This document shows positions 22,211 through 31,045 of a DNA stretch of 64,000 nucleotides, in pieces; within the stretch, counting starts at the first letter, position 1, and the number at the start of each line of letters is the position of its first letter. The stretch covers positions 1 through 64,000 of the forward strand of contig JAPDQB010000014.1 in the NCBI GenBank assembly GCA_034506175.1. Reading direction: 5' to 3'. The translations under genes were made by a program, and so were the position numbers. The notes beneath the pieces are model-generated. The model searched no databases. It was not told where the DNA came from and was given only the letters and a program-made list of their open reading frames with translations. This DNA comes from a candidate division KSB1 bacterium (GTDB lineage Bacteria; Zhuqueibacterota; Zhuqueibacteria; Zhuqueibacterales; Zhuqueibacteraceae).

Positions 22211-22978
22211 ATGCACATGAGCCGTACAAAAAGTGAACGTGAAATCGGTCTCATTCGTGAAAGCTGCCGGTTGGTTGTTGAGACTTTTAAGTTCATTGAG
22301 CAGATCATTGCCGAAGGTATGACCACCGCTGAATTGGATCACGAAATCGACAAATTTATTCGTGGTTTCGGTGGCCGTCCCGCCTTTAAAGGCTACAAAG
22401 TCAACGGCAAGATTTTTCCGGCCAGCAGTTGCATTTCGGTGGAATCGGAAGTGGTGCACGGAATTCCCGGCAAGCGCAAGCTGAAGGCGGGTGAGATCGT
22501 GAGTGTTGACGTCGGAGTTGCGTACAACGATTTTTATGGCGATGCGGCGAAAACTTTTGCCATCGGCCAAATCGACGCGCTGCGCCAGCGTTTGATGCGC
22601 GTAACCTGGGAATCGCTGTATAAGGGGATCGAACAGGCACGCGCCAAAAACCGACTGAACAACGTCTCCTACGCGATTCAAAGACATGTCGAAGGTGCCG
22701 GCTTTAGCGTCGTGCGGGATTTGGTCGGGCACGGCGTTGGCCGACATTTGCACGAAGAGCCGCAAATTCCAAATTATGGCAAACCCAACGAAGGCCCGAA
22801 ACTGAAACCCGGCATGGTGTTGGCCATTGAGCCCATGGTCAATGCCGGCGGGCATGAAGTGATTACCGCGGAAGATGAATGGACCGTCTTGACCGCAGAT
22901 AAACAACCGTCGGCTCATTTTGAGCATACGATTGTCATAAGGGAAGGAGAAGCGGAGATCTTAACACAAGGTTTGTAG
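22211..22978 (+). CDS. map: Methionine aminopeptidase, type I
   Basis: Removes the initiator methionine from nascent proteins (255 residues). Metal ligands occur in the expected order: D in [19 protein letters not shown] (two aspartates), H in [14 protein letters not shown] in [11 protein letters not shown] and E in the final [13 protein letters not shown] region. There is no N-terminal SH3 extension. An in-frame ATG two codons in is also possible. infA follows after four bases. Confidence 0.98.
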   Translation: MHMSRTKSEREIGLIRESCRLVVETFKFIEQIIAEGMTTAELDHEIDKFIRGFGGRPAFKGYKVNGKIFPASSCISVESEVVHGIPGKRKLKAGEIVSVDVGVAYNDFYGDAAKTFAIGQIDALRQRLMRVTWESLYKGIEQARAKNRLNNVSYAIQRHVEGAGFSVVRDLVGHGVGRHLHEEPQIPNYGKPNEGPKLKPGMVLAIEPMVNAGGHEVITAEDEWTVLTADKQPSAHFEHTIVIREGEAEILTQGL

Positions 22979-22982
22979 CTTT

Positions 22983-23201
22983 ATGCCGAAAGAAGAATCG
23001 ATCAAAGTTGATGGAACCATCGTCGAGACTTTACCGAACGCCACGTTTCGCGTCGAGCTCGAAAACGGCCACAAGGTGTTGGCACATATTTCCGGCAAGA
23101 TGCGCATGCACTTTATCAAGATTCTTCCCGGCGACAAGGTGACGGTGGAGTTGTCGCCTTATGATCTCTCGCGCGGCCGAATTACCTATAGATATAAATA
23201 A
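22983..23201 (+). CDS. infA: Translation initiation factor IF-1
   Basis: OB-fold factor that binds the 30S A site during initiation (72 residues, standard length). [41 protein letters not shown] and [18 protein letters not shown] are canonical (each within the usual IF-1 pattern). It lies in the usual map-infA-rpmJ order with a four-base gap to map. Confidence 0.99.
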   Translation: MPKEESIKVDGTIVETLPNATFRVELENGHKVLAHISGKMRMHFIKILPGDKVTVELSPYDLSRGRITYRYK

Positions 23202-23285
23202 ATTTACGCGACGGGCAGAGCGCCTGTCGGAATATTCAAATTGATATGAAGCGCCAGGCCGGTTGCCTGTTCTACGAGGTCGAAT

Positions 23286-23399
23286 ATGAAAGTTCGTTCA
23301 TCCATAAAAAAAATTTGCGATAAATGCAAAATCATCCGCCGCAAAGGCAAGATGATGGTGATTTGCAGCAATCCCAAACACAAGCAGCGGCAAGGATGA
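23286..23399 (+). CDS. rpmJ: 50S ribosomal protein L36, zinc type
   Basis: A 37-residue protein that begins [15 protein letters not shown] and ends NPKHKQRQG. The zinc ligands C11, C14, C27 and H32 are all present, so this is the zinc-binding form. It lies between infA and rpsM, its conserved place. Confidence 0.97.
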   Translation: MKVRSSIKKICDKCKIIRRKGKMMVICSNPKHKQRQG

Positions 23400-23491
23400 A
23401 ATCTCGCATCGCGCATGGAGCAGAACGCCAAGCGAATGGCGTCATGCTCTTCGCGCGATGCTCTGGGCCTAATTTCTAACGGAGACAAAAG

Positions 23492-23875
23492 ATGGCGCGT
23501 ATTGCAGGCGTCGACCTGCCACGCGAAAAGCGTGTGGAAGTGGCGTTGACCTATATTTATGGTATCGGCCGCAACAATTCCAAGGTTATTTTGCAACAGG
23601 CTGAAGTCAGCCCCGATATTCGGGTAAAGGATCTGAGCAACGAACAAGTCGCGAAGATTCGCTCGATCATTGCCGCGGATTACAAAGTCGAAGGTGCGTT
23701 GCGCGGTGAGATCGGCATGAACATCAAGCGGTTGATGGATATTGGCTGTTATCGCGGCTTGCGGCATCGCCGCGGTTTGCCGGTGCGCGGCCAACGCACC
23801 CACACCAATGCTCGCACCCGGCGTGGTCGCCGCAAGACCATCGGCGGTATGAAGAAAGTCGTCGGCAAGCAATAA
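23492..23875 (+). CDS. rpsM: 30S ribosomal protein S13
   Basis: Small-subunit head protein that contacts the P-site tRNA and L5 (127 residues). [20 protein letters not shown], the helix-two-turns-helix [17 protein letters not shown], and the basic tail [17 protein letters not shown] are present. GGAG lies upstream of the ATG. It is the first gene of the alpha operon in many bacteria; no S4-type pseudoknot leader was recognised in the 92-base gap. Confidence 0.98.
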   Translation: MARIAGVDLPREKRVEVALTYIYGIGRNNSKVILQQAEVSPDIRVKDLSNEQVAKIRSIIAADYKVEGALRGEIGMNIKRLMDIGCYRGLRHRRGLPVRGQRTHTNARTRRGRRKTIGGMKKVVGKQ

Positions 23876-23948
23876 AACGTTTGCCCCGATTTTCCGTGAG
23901 CAAACAATCAAGGCAAATCGGGGCTAATCTAAACAGGAGAAAAATCCT

Positions 23949-24347
23949 TTGGCTACGGCAACAGGTGTCAAGAAAAAGCGCGGCAAGAAAAAAGAAAAAG
24001 TCGAAGCGGTCGGATTGGCGTGTATTCAATCGACTTTCAACAACACGATTGTGACGCTGACCGATGTGTATGGCAATGTGATAAGCTGGGCCTCCGCCGG
24101 CCGTGTCGGCTTCAAAGGCTCGCGTAAAAGCACGCCGTTTGCCGCGCAAGTGGCGGCAGAAAATGCCGCAAAAAGCGCGATGGACATGGGCTTGCGTCGG
24201 GTCGAAGTTTTGTTGAGCGGGCCTGGGGCCGGGCGTGAAGCCGCCGTGCGTTCCTTGCAGGCAGCGGGGCTGGAGATTTCAGCCATCAAAGACATCACGC
24301 CGATTCCGCACAACGGCTGCCGGCCGCCAAAACGTCGCCGGGTCTGA
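23949..24347 (+). CDS. rpsK: 30S ribosomal protein S11
   Basis: Platform protein near the mRNA exit (132 residues). It begins at TTG with AGGAG 9 bases upstream; no ATG lies in frame near the conserved start. A lysine-rich N terminus ([10 protein letters not shown]) leads into [32 protein letters not shown] and the C-terminal [16 protein letters not shown], all diagnostic. Confidence 0.97.
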   Translation: MATATGVKKKRGKKKEKVEAVGLACIQSTFNNTIVTLTDVYGNVISWASAGRVGFKGSRKSTPFAAQVAAENAAKSAMDMGLRRVEVLLSGPGAGREAAVRSLQAAGLEISAIKDITPIPHNGCRPPKRRRV

Positions 24348-24395
24348 TTCAGAGAAATTATTGCCGCGACAAGATTGTATCCCTTGTTGTGTGAC

Positions 24396-24426
24396 TTGAC
24401 AATTGTAAAAATCATACAAGTAATTT
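24396..24426 (+). promoter_or_regulatory. Possible internal promoter before rpsD
   Basis: A consensus TTGACA (24396-24401) is followed after 19 bases by TAATTT (24421-24426), in the 133-base gap before rpsD. The spacing is longer than ideal. An internal promoter could let rpsD-rpoA-rplQ be transcribed separately. Confidence 0.3.
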
Positions 24427-24431
24427 TGATG

Positions 24432-24451
24432 ACAGGACAGGGTTGTCCTGT
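24432..24451 (+). promoter_or_regulatory. Perfect leader hairpin before rpsD
   Basis: ACAGGACA (24432-24439) and TGTCCTGT (24444-24451) form an 8-bp stem with loop GGGT. GGAGG follows at 24460-24464, 16 bases before the rpsD ATG. No T run follows, so it is not a terminator. S4 is a known autoregulator in other bacteria; a role here is inferred from position. Confidence 0.45.
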
Positions 24452-24480
24452 TGAATTACGGAGGCGTTAAGAGTCAAAAT

Positions 24481-25110
24481 ATGGCACGTTATACTGGGCC
24501 AGTTTGCAAATTGTGTCGCCGCGAGGAGAAAAAACTTTTCCTCAAAGGCGCAAAATGTTTTTCGCCGAAATGCCCGGTGGAAAAGCGCCAGTTCGCGCCC
24601 GGGCAGCATGGACGCACGCGCCGCACGAAGCTGTCGGCGTATGGAGTGCAATTGCGTGAAAAACAAAAAATCCGGCGAATTTATGGCTTGCTCGAGCGGC
24701 AGTTCCGCAACTATTACGAAAAAGCGCTGAAGATTAAAGGCGTGACCGGTGAGAACTTGCTCCGCTTGCTGGAACGACGTTTGGATAACATCGTTTATCG
24801 CCTCGGCTTTGCGCCCTCGCGCAATGCGGCGCGGCAACTGGTTCGCCACCGCCATTTTATGGTCAATAACCGTTTGGTCGATATTCCATCCTTTTCCCTG
24901 CGTCCGGGCGACGTCATCAAGGTTCGGGATAAAAGCCGCAAAATGGAATTGATCCACGCCAGCATGCGCAAAATGAAAGAAGGACGCCTGTTGCCCTGGC
25001 TGGAACTGGATAAAGCGAATATGTCCGGAACGGTTCTCGAGATCCCAGGACGGGCAGATATTCCCATCGAGGCCAACGAGAACCTCGTGGTTGAATTATA
25101 CTCGAAGTAA
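24481..25110 (+). CDS. rpsD: 30S ribosomal protein S4
   Basis: Primary 16S rRNA-binding protein and part of the mRNA entry channel (209 residues). It starts [20 protein letters not shown]; the upstream in-frame TTG at 24451 is rejected as unconserved. The N-terminal zinc site has CKLC and CFSPKC. The S4 RNA-binding domain includes [20 protein letters not shown] (20 residues). The consensus GGAGG is oddly far (16 bases) from the ATG; a closer AAGAG may serve instead. Confidence 0.98.
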   Translation: MARYTGPVCKLCRREEKKLFLKGAKCFSPKCPVEKRQFAPGQHGRTRRTKLSAYGVQLREKQKIRRIYGLLERQFRNYYEKALKIKGVTGENLLRLLERRLDNIVYRLGFAPSRNAARQLVRHRHFMVNNRLVDIPSFSLRPGDVIKVRDKSRKMELIHASMRKMKEGRLLPWLELDKANMSGTVLEIPGRADIPIEANENLVVELYSK

Positions 25111-25153
25111 TGAATCCCATTGCGGGATTGAACCAAGATCGGAGATGCTTACT

Positions 25154-26143
25154 ATGACTTGGCCCAATTTACAAATGCCCGAAAGCGTCGAGCTTGAGGA
25201 GTCGAGCTATTCGAGCACGTTCGGCAGATTTATTGTACAACCCCTGGAACGCGGCTTCGGCACCACGATCGGCAACGCCTTGCGCCGGGTTCTGTTGTCG
25301 TCGCTGCCGGGCGCGGCCATTACCATGATCAAAGTCGACGGCGTTCATCATGAATTTTCAACTATTCCCGGCGTCGTCGAAGACGTCTCGGAAATGATTT
25401 TGAATCTCAAAGAAGTCCGCTTCAAGCTCATCAATAAGAAGCCGGATAAGGTGCTTTTGGAACTCAAGGGCCCCCATGAATTTAAAGCCGGTGATATCCA
25501 AAACGGCACAACGGATTTCGAGATTCTCAATCCGGACCATCACATTGCAACATTGAACAAAGGCGCGGAGGTCAATCTCGAGCTGCGCATCGGCCGCGGC
25601 CACGGCTACGTGCCGGCGGAAGAAAACAAGATTCCCGACATGCCGCTCGGCTCGATTCCGATTGACGCCATTTATACGCCGATCAAAAACGTCAGCTATC
25701 GCGTCGAAAATATTCGCGTGCAGCAGCGTATCGACTACGAGAAGCTGATCATGGAGATTACAACCGACGGCAGCATCACGCCCGACGATGCGCTCACCTA
25801 TGCCGGCAAAATTCTCCGCGATCACGTCAACCTCTTCATTAATTTCGACATCAAACCGGAAGTTGAAGAAGAGCCGGCGCAGGTCGACGAAGAGGTGTTG
25901 CGGGTGCGCAAGCTGCTGAAGATGTCGGTGGACGAGCTGGAATTGTCCGTGCGCTCGTACAACTGCTTGATGGCTGCCAACATCAAAACCATCGGCGATC
26001 TCGTGCGCCGCGACGAGCAGGAAATGCTGAAGTTCCGCAACTTTGGCCGCAAGTCGCTGCAAGAGCTGACGCAAATTCTCGAAGAAAAGGGCCTGCGCTT
26101 CGGCATGGAAGTGGAGAAGTATTTGAGCAACGGCCACGAGTAG
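25154..26143 (+). CDS. rpoA: DNA-directed RNA polymerase subunit alpha
   Basis: Dimeric assembly platform of RNA polymerase (329 residues, as in Escherichia coli). ATG 25154 is chosen because GGAG lies 9 bases upstream; the nearer in-frame ATG 25145 directly abuts that GGAG. The N-terminal domain has LERGFGTTIGNALRRVLLSS (20 residues). The C-terminal domain (about 240-320) has two helix-hairpin-helix-like segments, SVRSYNCLMAANIKTIGDL and FRNFGRKSLQELTQIL, for UP-element and activator contact. Confidence 0.98.
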   Translation: MTWPNLQMPESVELEESSYSSTFGRFIVQPLERGFGTTIGNALRRVLLSSLPGAAITMIKVDGVHHEFSTIPGVVEDVSEMILNLKEVRFKLINKKPDKVLLELKGPHEFKAGDIQNGTTDFEILNPDHHIATLNKGAEVNLELRIGRGHGYVPAEENKIPDMPLGSIPIDAIYTPIKNVSYRVENIRVQQRIDYEKLIMEITTDGSITPDDALTYAGKILRDHVNLFINFDIKPEVEEEPAQVDEEVLRVRKLLKMSVDELELSVRSYNCLMAANIKTIGDLVRRDEQEMLKFRNFGRKSLQELTQILEEKGLRFGMEVEKYLSNGHE

Positions 26144-26257
26144 GCTGCGAAAGACGCTAAGCACACCCAACGAGTTTGATGATTGTTCTGAATAAATTTT
26201 GCGTTTTTTTCGTGTGTTTAACGGGCGAGAAATTTGACTATTTGAAACCAGGAAACA

Positions 26258-26734
26258 ATGCGCCATTTAAAAGATGTTAAAAAATTGGGCCGCACTGCCA
26301 GCCATCGTCACGCCACCCTGGCGAATTTAGCCGTGGCAGTGATCGAGCACAAGCAGATCCGCACCACCACCCCCAAGGCCAAGGAGACGCGCCGCTTCGT
26401 CGAACGCTTGATTACGCACGCCAAGAAAAACACCGTGGCGGCGCGGCGTCTCGTGTTCAGCAAATTGCGCCAACGCGCCGCGGTCAAAACGCTTTTTGAT
26501 GACATCGCCCCAAAATTTGCCGGTCGCAATGGCGGTTACACACGCGTGATCAAATTGGGCCGCCGTCAGGGTGACGGCGCCGAGCTGGCAATCATCGAGC
26601 TGGTCGGTTACGAAAGCGTGCAAGTCGAGAAGCAGCAAAAGGCCTTTGAAAAACGCGCCGAACGCAAGAAACGCGAAAAACAAACCGCTTCCGAGCGCGA
26701 GAAGGAAAAAGCGAAACAGGAAGAGGAAAAATAA
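26258..26734 (+). CDS. rplQ: 50S ribosomal protein L17 with charged C-terminal tail
   Basis: Tunnel-exit region protein. Residues 1-120 are a normal L17: MRHLKDVKKLGRTASHRHA, RRFVERLITHAKKN, and GGYTRVIKLGRRQGDGAEL. The last 35 or so residues form a highly charged Lys/Glu/Arg helix-like tail (for example EREKEKAKQEEEK), making the protein 158 residues. It is the last gene of the alpha operon and is followed by a strong terminator. Confidence 0.97.
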   Translation: MRHLKDVKKLGRTASHRHATLANLAVAVIEHKQIRTTTPKAKETRRFVERLITHAKKNTVAARRLVFSKLRQRAAVKTLFDDIAPKFAGRNGGYTRVIKLGRRQGDGAELAIIELVGYESVQVEKQQKAFEKRAERKKREKQTASEREKEKAKQEEEK

Positions 26735-26765
26735 CTTTACACGTGCTGCGTGTTCGGAACTATGA

Positions 26766-26847
26766 AGCCAGGGCGAATTCCGGCGTTCCCTCAGACTCCG
26801 CCAAGAGAATGAGAAGTCGGAGGCCGCGCTGGCTTTTTTGTTTTTTT
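26766..26847 (+). terminator. Intrinsic terminator ending the ribosomal-protein block
   Basis: AGCCAG (26766-26771) pairs with CTGGCT (26829-26834), with GC-rich internal pairing including CTCCG/CGGAG, and is followed by TTTTTTGTTTTTTT. It lies 31 bases after the rplQ stop. Confidence 0.75.
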
Positions 26848-26858
26848 CTTGCTATATT
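26830..26858 (+). promoter_or_regulatory. Predicted promoter overlapping the terminator
   Basis: TGGCTT (26830-26835), a 17-base T-rich spacer and TATATT (26853-26858). It resembles the TTGCTT-17-TATATT promoters at 4541 and 46549. It would drive hutU through a leader of about 170 bases. Confidence 0.45.
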
Positions 26859-26935
26859 TATTGCAGCACAGAGTGTGTGTATGTCTATAAAGCAACCACA
26901 AGTGAAATGAGGCCCTGCGCTGTTTGATTCCATTC

Positions 26936-27001
26936 ATGGGCAAAAAGCAAAGTGGTAAGCAAAAGAAAAGTTTGTCGTTGCAACGTAAGCAGACAGCCTA
27001 A
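26936..27001 (+). CDS. Possible tiny basic ORF upstream of hutU
   Basis: ATG 26936 opens a 21-codon frame, MGKKQSGKQKKSLSLQRKQ followed by Thr-Ala and a stop. It is very rich in lysine and glutamine. It lies downstream of the predicted 26830 promoter and just before hutU, but has no clear ribosome binding site. It may be a leader peptide or chance; nothing similar is recognised. Confidence 0.2.
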   Translation: MGKKQSGKQKKSLSLQRKQTA

Positions 27002-27033
27002 TAACTAATTTGCGTTTATGAGAGGAATGAGCC

Positions 27034-28695
27034 ATGTCCTCATTCGAACCTCGCCAAATTCGCGCACCGCGCGGCCATACCCTCACCTGCAAAGGCTGGG
27101 TGCAGGAAGCCGCGATGCGCATGTTGATGAACAACCTCGATCCAGAAGTCGGTGAGAACCCCGCGGCGTTGGTGGTGTACGGCGGCCGCGGCAAAGCCGC
27201 GCGCAATTGGGCTTGTTACGACGCGATCGTTCGCAGCTTGCGCGAGTTGGAAAATGATGAGACGTTGCTCGTACAATCCGGCAAGCCCGTCGGAATTTTC
27301 CGCACGCACGCCGACGCCCCGCGCGTGCTCATTGCCAACTCATTGTTGGTGCCGGCGTGGGCGAATGCCGCGTATTTTCGGGAGCTGGAAGATCGCGGCC
27401 TCATCATGTACGGCCAAATGACCGCCGGCAGTTGGATTTATATCGGCACGCAGGGCATTTTGCAAGGCACGTATGAAACCTTTGCCGCCGCCGCGCAAAA
27501 ACACTTTGGCGGCTCGCTCAAAGGCAGGCTCGTCGTCACTGGCGGCATGGGCGGCATGGGCGGCGCGCAGCCTCTCGCCGCCATCATGAACGGCGCGGCC
27601 TGCCTCGTCATCGAAGTCGACCGCCAACGCATCGAGCGCCGCGTGCAAACACGCTACTGTGACCGGCTCTCCGAAAATCTCGATGAAGCGCTGCAAATGG
27701 TTTTAACCGCAAGGCAAAAAGGCGAGGCGCTTTCCGTTGGTTTGGTGGGAAATTGCGCCGAGGTTTTGCCGGAGCTCATTCGTCGCAATATCGTGCCGGA
27801 TATTTTGACGGATCAAACTTCCGCGCACGATGAGTTGAATGGCTATGTGCCGCACGGCATGCCGTATGAAAAAGCGCTGGCATTGCGCCAATCCAATCCG
27901 CAAGAGTACATCAAACGCGCGTACGAGTCGATGGCCGTGCATGTGCAAGCGATGCTCGATCTCCAAAAACGCGGGGCGGTCACATTTGACTACGGCAACA
28001 ACATTCGCGCGCAAGCCCAAAAAGCCGGTGTCGCAAATGCCTTCGATTTTCCCGGCTTCGTGCCGGCTTACATTCGCCCGCTCTTCTGCGAGGGCAAGGG
28101 CCCATTCCGCTGGGCCGCGCTTTCCAGCGATCCCGAAGATATTCGCCTCACCGACAAGCTCGTGCTCGATCTTTTTCCGGAAAATGGCTCGCTGCGGCGC
28201 TGGATTCAACTCGCTGGTGAGCGCGTCAAATTTCAAGGCTTGCCGGCGCGCATTTGCTGGCTGGGCTACGGCGAGCGCGCGAAATTCGGCATCGCGTTAA
28301 ATGAGTTGGTCGCCAGCGGCAAAATCAAAGCGCCGGTGGTGATTGGCCGCGATCATCTCGACACCGGCTCCGTCGCTTCGCCGAATCGTGAAACGGAAAG
28401 CATGTTGGACGGCTCCGACGCGATTGCCGACTGGCCGATTCTCAACGCGCTGCTCAACACCGCTTCCGGTGCCTCGTGGGTTTCCGTGCATCACGGCGGC
28501 GGCGTCGGCATTGGCTACTCGATTCACGCCGGCCAGGTCATCGTCGCCGACGGCACGAAAGAAGCCTCGCGCCGTCTGGAGCGCGTGTTGACGAACGACC
28601 CCGGCATCGGCATCGCGCGGCATGTCGATGCAGGATATGATCTTGCTCGTAAAGTGGCGAAGGAGAAAGGTGTGAGGATTCCGATGATGGGATAA
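27034..28695 (+). CDS. hutU: Urocanate hydratase
   Basis: Second enzyme of histidine degradation: converts urocanate to imidazolone propionate using tightly bound NAD as electrophile (553 residues). Nucleotide-binding [15 protein letters not shown] near residue 170, and the conserved cysteine of the active site C408 in [31 protein letters not shown] and [16 protein letters not shown] are family signatures. hutI lies about 1.1 kb downstream on the same strand, with three small toxin-antitoxin-like genes between. hutH is not in the window. Confidence 0.97.
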   Translation: MSSFEPRQIRAPRGHTLTCKGWVQEAAMRMLMNNLDPEVGENPAALVVYGGRGKAARNWACYDAIVRSLRELENDETLLVQSGKPVGIFRTHADAPRVLIANSLLVPAWANAAYFRELEDRGLIMYGQMTAGSWIYIGTQGILQGTYETFAAAAQKHFGGSLKGRLVVTGGMGGMGGAQPLAAIMNGAACLVIEVDRQRIERRVQTRYCDRLSENLDEALQMVLTARQKGEALSVGLVGNCAEVLPELIRRNIVPDILTDQTSAHDELNGYVPHGMPYEKALALRQSNPQEYIKRAYESMAVHVQAMLDLQKRGAVTFDYGNNIRAQAQKAGVANAFDFPGFVPAYIRPLFCEGKGPFRWAALSSDPEDIRLTDKLVLDLFPENGSLRRWIQLAGERVKFQGLPARICWLGYGERAKFGIALNELVASGKIKAPVVIGRDHLDTGSVASPNRETESMLDGSDAIADWPILNALLNTASGASWVSVHHGGGVGIGYSIHAGQVIVADGTKEASRRLERVLTNDPGIGIARHVDAGYDLARKVAKEKGVRIPMMG

Positions 28696-28745
28696 TGATG
28701 CCAATTTTTTAGAACAAGTCTTTTTATAATCAAGAGAGAGTTCTT

Positions 28746-29063
28746 ATGCCCGCCAAAACACGTGAGATGGCGCCGCTTAAACGTACACTTGACGAATTGA
28801 TCAAGCGCGCCAAAGCGCTCTCCGGATTAAAAACCAAACAAGAAATTCTCGATCAGGCGCGGCAACTTTTTCTTCGACATTTAGAGCAACAGAAAATATT
28901 AGACAAACAAAAGTCATTTTACGAATTAACGAAACATCTGGCAGGCAGTGTTGAAGGCCCGTCTGATCTCTTGGCCGTAATAAAAAGCGCATGCGAGGAT
29001 TTGGGCGATAAGGCAGATCGTCGATGGCAAAAGAATCTGTATATATTGAAACGAGTCTGGTGA
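28746..29063 (+). CDS. Small helical protein upstream of a broken PIN toxin (probable antitoxin)
   Basis: A 105-residue, lysine-rich, mostly helical protein with no hydrophobic segment. No family is recognised with confidence. Its 3' end overlaps the start of the PIN-domain frame at 29024 by 40 bases, an arrangement typical of antitoxin-toxin pairs, so an antitoxin role is inferred from position. GAGAGAG lies upstream of the ATG. The frame is intact although its partner is frameshifted. Confidence 0.5.
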   Translation: MPAKTREMAPLKRTLDELIKRAKALSGLKTKQEILDQARQLFLRHLEQQKILDKQKSFYELTKHLAGSVEGPSDLLAVIKSACEDLGDKADRRWQKNLYILKRVW

Positions 29064-29497
29064 GCTACCCTTACTGCAAGACCAAGCCGTGATCTTGTTG
29101 TGGCGGCGCACCAACAACTTACTAAAGAATGGTGGGAAAATCGCAGAGAGGATTTTGATTTGTTTGTTTCGCAGGTCGTGCTGGAAGAAGCTGAGCCGGA
29201 AACCCTGAAGCGGCAGCAAAGCGAATGGCTGTACTCGCAGGGATAACCTTGCTGGACGTATCTGAGGCGGCAATTAAACTCGCTGATAAACTTGTCAAGA
29301 ATCATGCTATTCCCAGGAAAGCAGCGCAAGATGCGCTTCATATTGCAATATCGTGTGTTCATGGCATGGATTATTTACTCACGTGGAATTGCAAGCATAT
29401 CGCTAATGTTCAGATGTATAGCGCCATTGATCAGACCTGTCGGGAGGCGGGTTTTATCACACCGGTTATTTGCACACCAGTAGAACTTGGAGAATAA
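29024..29497 (+). pseudogene. VapC-like PIN-domain toxin broken by two frameshifts
   Basis: From ATG 29024 the frame reads MAKESVYIETSLVSY and then shifts near 29065, where one extra C lets LTARPSRDLVVAAHQQ continue in another frame. It shifts back near 29197, where one G seems missing. The rest, AVLAGITLLDVSEAAIKLAD through RKAAQDALHIAI to TWNCKHIAN, is intact to the stop. The acidic PIN residues (E in YIETS, E in VLEEAE, D in QDALH) survive across the pieces. The pair of opposite shifts suggests decay of a once functional ribonuclease-fold toxin, or sequencing errors. Confidence 0.75.
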
Positions 29498-29500
29498 GTC

Positions 29501-29764
29501 ATGCAAAATGATCCAATTGTTGAAGAAACCCGAAAAATCCGTAACCGTTTAGCGGCTAAATTTAAGTATGCTCTCAAAGCTTTGGGAGCATATTATCAGG
29601 CTAAACAGGCCGCGGAGAATCGTGTGGTGGTGACTCGACGCCCAAAATCAATAACAACACATTCCAAGCCCGTGGCTTCAAAATTTGAGGCGTCGTCCAC
29701 GCGGAAGAATCGGCGAGTCGAAAATGTTCGCCGCCAGCAGGCTGCTGCTGTGACTTTGCCTTAA
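29501..29764 (+). CDS. Small protein downstream of the PIN pseudogene
   Basis: An 87-residue protein that begins MQNDPIVEETRKIRNRLAAK, a start often seen in small proteins encoded next to PIN toxins of this type (family recollection, not checked). The second half is Arg/Ser/Thr-rich and poorly conserved-looking (KSITTHSKPVASKFEASSTR). It starts three bases after the toxin stop and ends six bases before hutI, so it is part of the same inserted module. Function unknown. Confidence 0.5.
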   Translation: MQNDPIVEETRKIRNRLAAKFKYALKALGAYYQAKQAAENRVVVTRRPKSITTHSKPVASKFEASSTRKNRRVENVRRQQAAAVTLP

Positions 29765-29770
29765 AACTTT

Positions 29771-31024
29771 ATGGATCCGCTCCTCATCCACAACGCTCGA
29801 CTCGCCACGCCGGTTGCTTCAACCGACGGAACGCCGAATTGGCAACTGTTGGAAATTTTCCCGGCGGCGCTTTACTGCGAGAAGGGAAGCATCGTTCGCA
29901 TTGGCAAGGAAAGCGAAGTGACAGCAGGCCTTCCGGCTTGCGAGCAAGTGGATGCAAAACAACGATTGATCACGCCGGGCTTAGTCGATTGCCACACGCA
30001 TCCGGTGTTCTTCAACCTGCGCGATCATGAGTTCGTGCAGCGCGTGCAAGGCAAAACCTACAAAGAAATTGCCGCAGCCGGTGGCGGCATTCGTTACAGC
30101 GTGCGCGATTTGCGGCAGGCGGATTCCGAGGCGCTGCTCAAACGGGTTTTGCAGCGACTCGACAATTTTTTGCAATATGGCACGACGATGATCGAGGCCA
30201 AAAGCGGATACGGCCTTTCTCTTGAACACGAGCTGAAGTCGCTGGAGATTTTGCAACAAGCGGCAAACCAGCATCCGGTCGAAATCGCGCCGACTTTTCT
30301 TGGCGCGCATGAAGTGCCGGATGAATTTCGCGAACGGCGAGAAGATTATATCAAGCTTGTGATCAATGAGATGATCCCGACCGTTGCGCAGCGCCGGCTG
30401 GCGCGTTTTGCCGATGTGTTTTGCGAAGATCACGTTTTCAATGCCAACGAGTCGCGGCAAATTTTATCGGCGGCGAAGCAGGCGGGTCTGCGGCCAAAAA
30501 TTCACGCCGATCAATTAACCGCGAGCGGCGGGGCGGAAGTGGCCATCGCCGTCGGCGCGGTTTCGGCGGATCATCTCGAACACACCTCGCCGGCGCTGTT
30601 TGAAAAGTTGCGAACAAGCGGCGTCGTGCCGGTGTTGTTGCCCGGCGCGGATTTTTTCATCCGTGCCACGAAATACGCCGAGGCGCGCGCGATGATTGCC
30701 GCCGGCTTGCCCGTGGCGATTTCAACGGATTTCAATCCCGGCACCTGCATGACGGAAAATCTGCCGATGATCATGACGCTCGCGTGCTTGCAACTGCACC
30801 TGACGCCGGCGGAAGCGCTGGTCGCCGCAACATTTCACGCCGCTCAGGCGCTGGCCATGGGGAACCGGATCGGCTCGCTCGAAGTTGGCAAACAAGCCGA
30901 CGCGGTGATTTGGCAGGCGGAAAGGGTGGAAGAAATTCCCTATCATTTCGCCGTCAATCTCGTGCATCGGGTCATAAAAAAAGGACGCATGGTTTGGCCG
31001 CGTGATCATGCAAATTCGAATTGA
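29771..31024 (+). CDS. hutI: Imidazolonepropionase
   Basis: Third enzyme of histidine degradation: hydrolyses imidazolone propionate to formiminoglutamate (417 residues). Amidohydrolase-fold metal ligands: VDCHTHPVF (two histidines), KIHADQLTASGGAE (histidine) and STDFNPGT (aspartate). SGYGLSLEHELKSLEI is typical. It starts six bases after the preceding small gene, so it may be read from the hutU transcript. Confidence 0.97.
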   Translation: MDPLLIHNARLATPVASTDGTPNWQLLEIFPAALYCEKGSIVRIGKESEVTAGLPACEQVDAKQRLITPGLVDCHTHPVFFNLRDHEFVQRVQGKTYKEIAAAGGGIRYSVRDLRQADSEALLKRVLQRLDNFLQYGTTMIEAKSGYGLSLEHELKSLEILQQAANQHPVEIAPTFLGAHEVPDEFRERREDYIKLVINEMIPTVAQRRLARFADVFCEDHVFNANESRQILSAAKQAGLRPKIHADQLTASGGAEVAIAVGAVSADHLEHTSPALFEKLRTSGVVPVLLPGADFFIRATKYAEARAMIAAGLPVAISTDFNPGTCMTENLPMIMTLACLQLHLTPAEALVAATFHAAQALAMGNRIGSLEVGKQADAVIWQAERVEEIPYHFAVNLVHRVIKKGRMVWPRDHANSN

Positions 31025-31045
31025 ACCATTCCCGGAGTTTTTGTT

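Noticed and set aside
26735..27033. Regulatory RNA or riboswitch before hutU
   Set aside because: The structured part is explained by the terminator; no known riboswitch core was recognised in the remaining leader.
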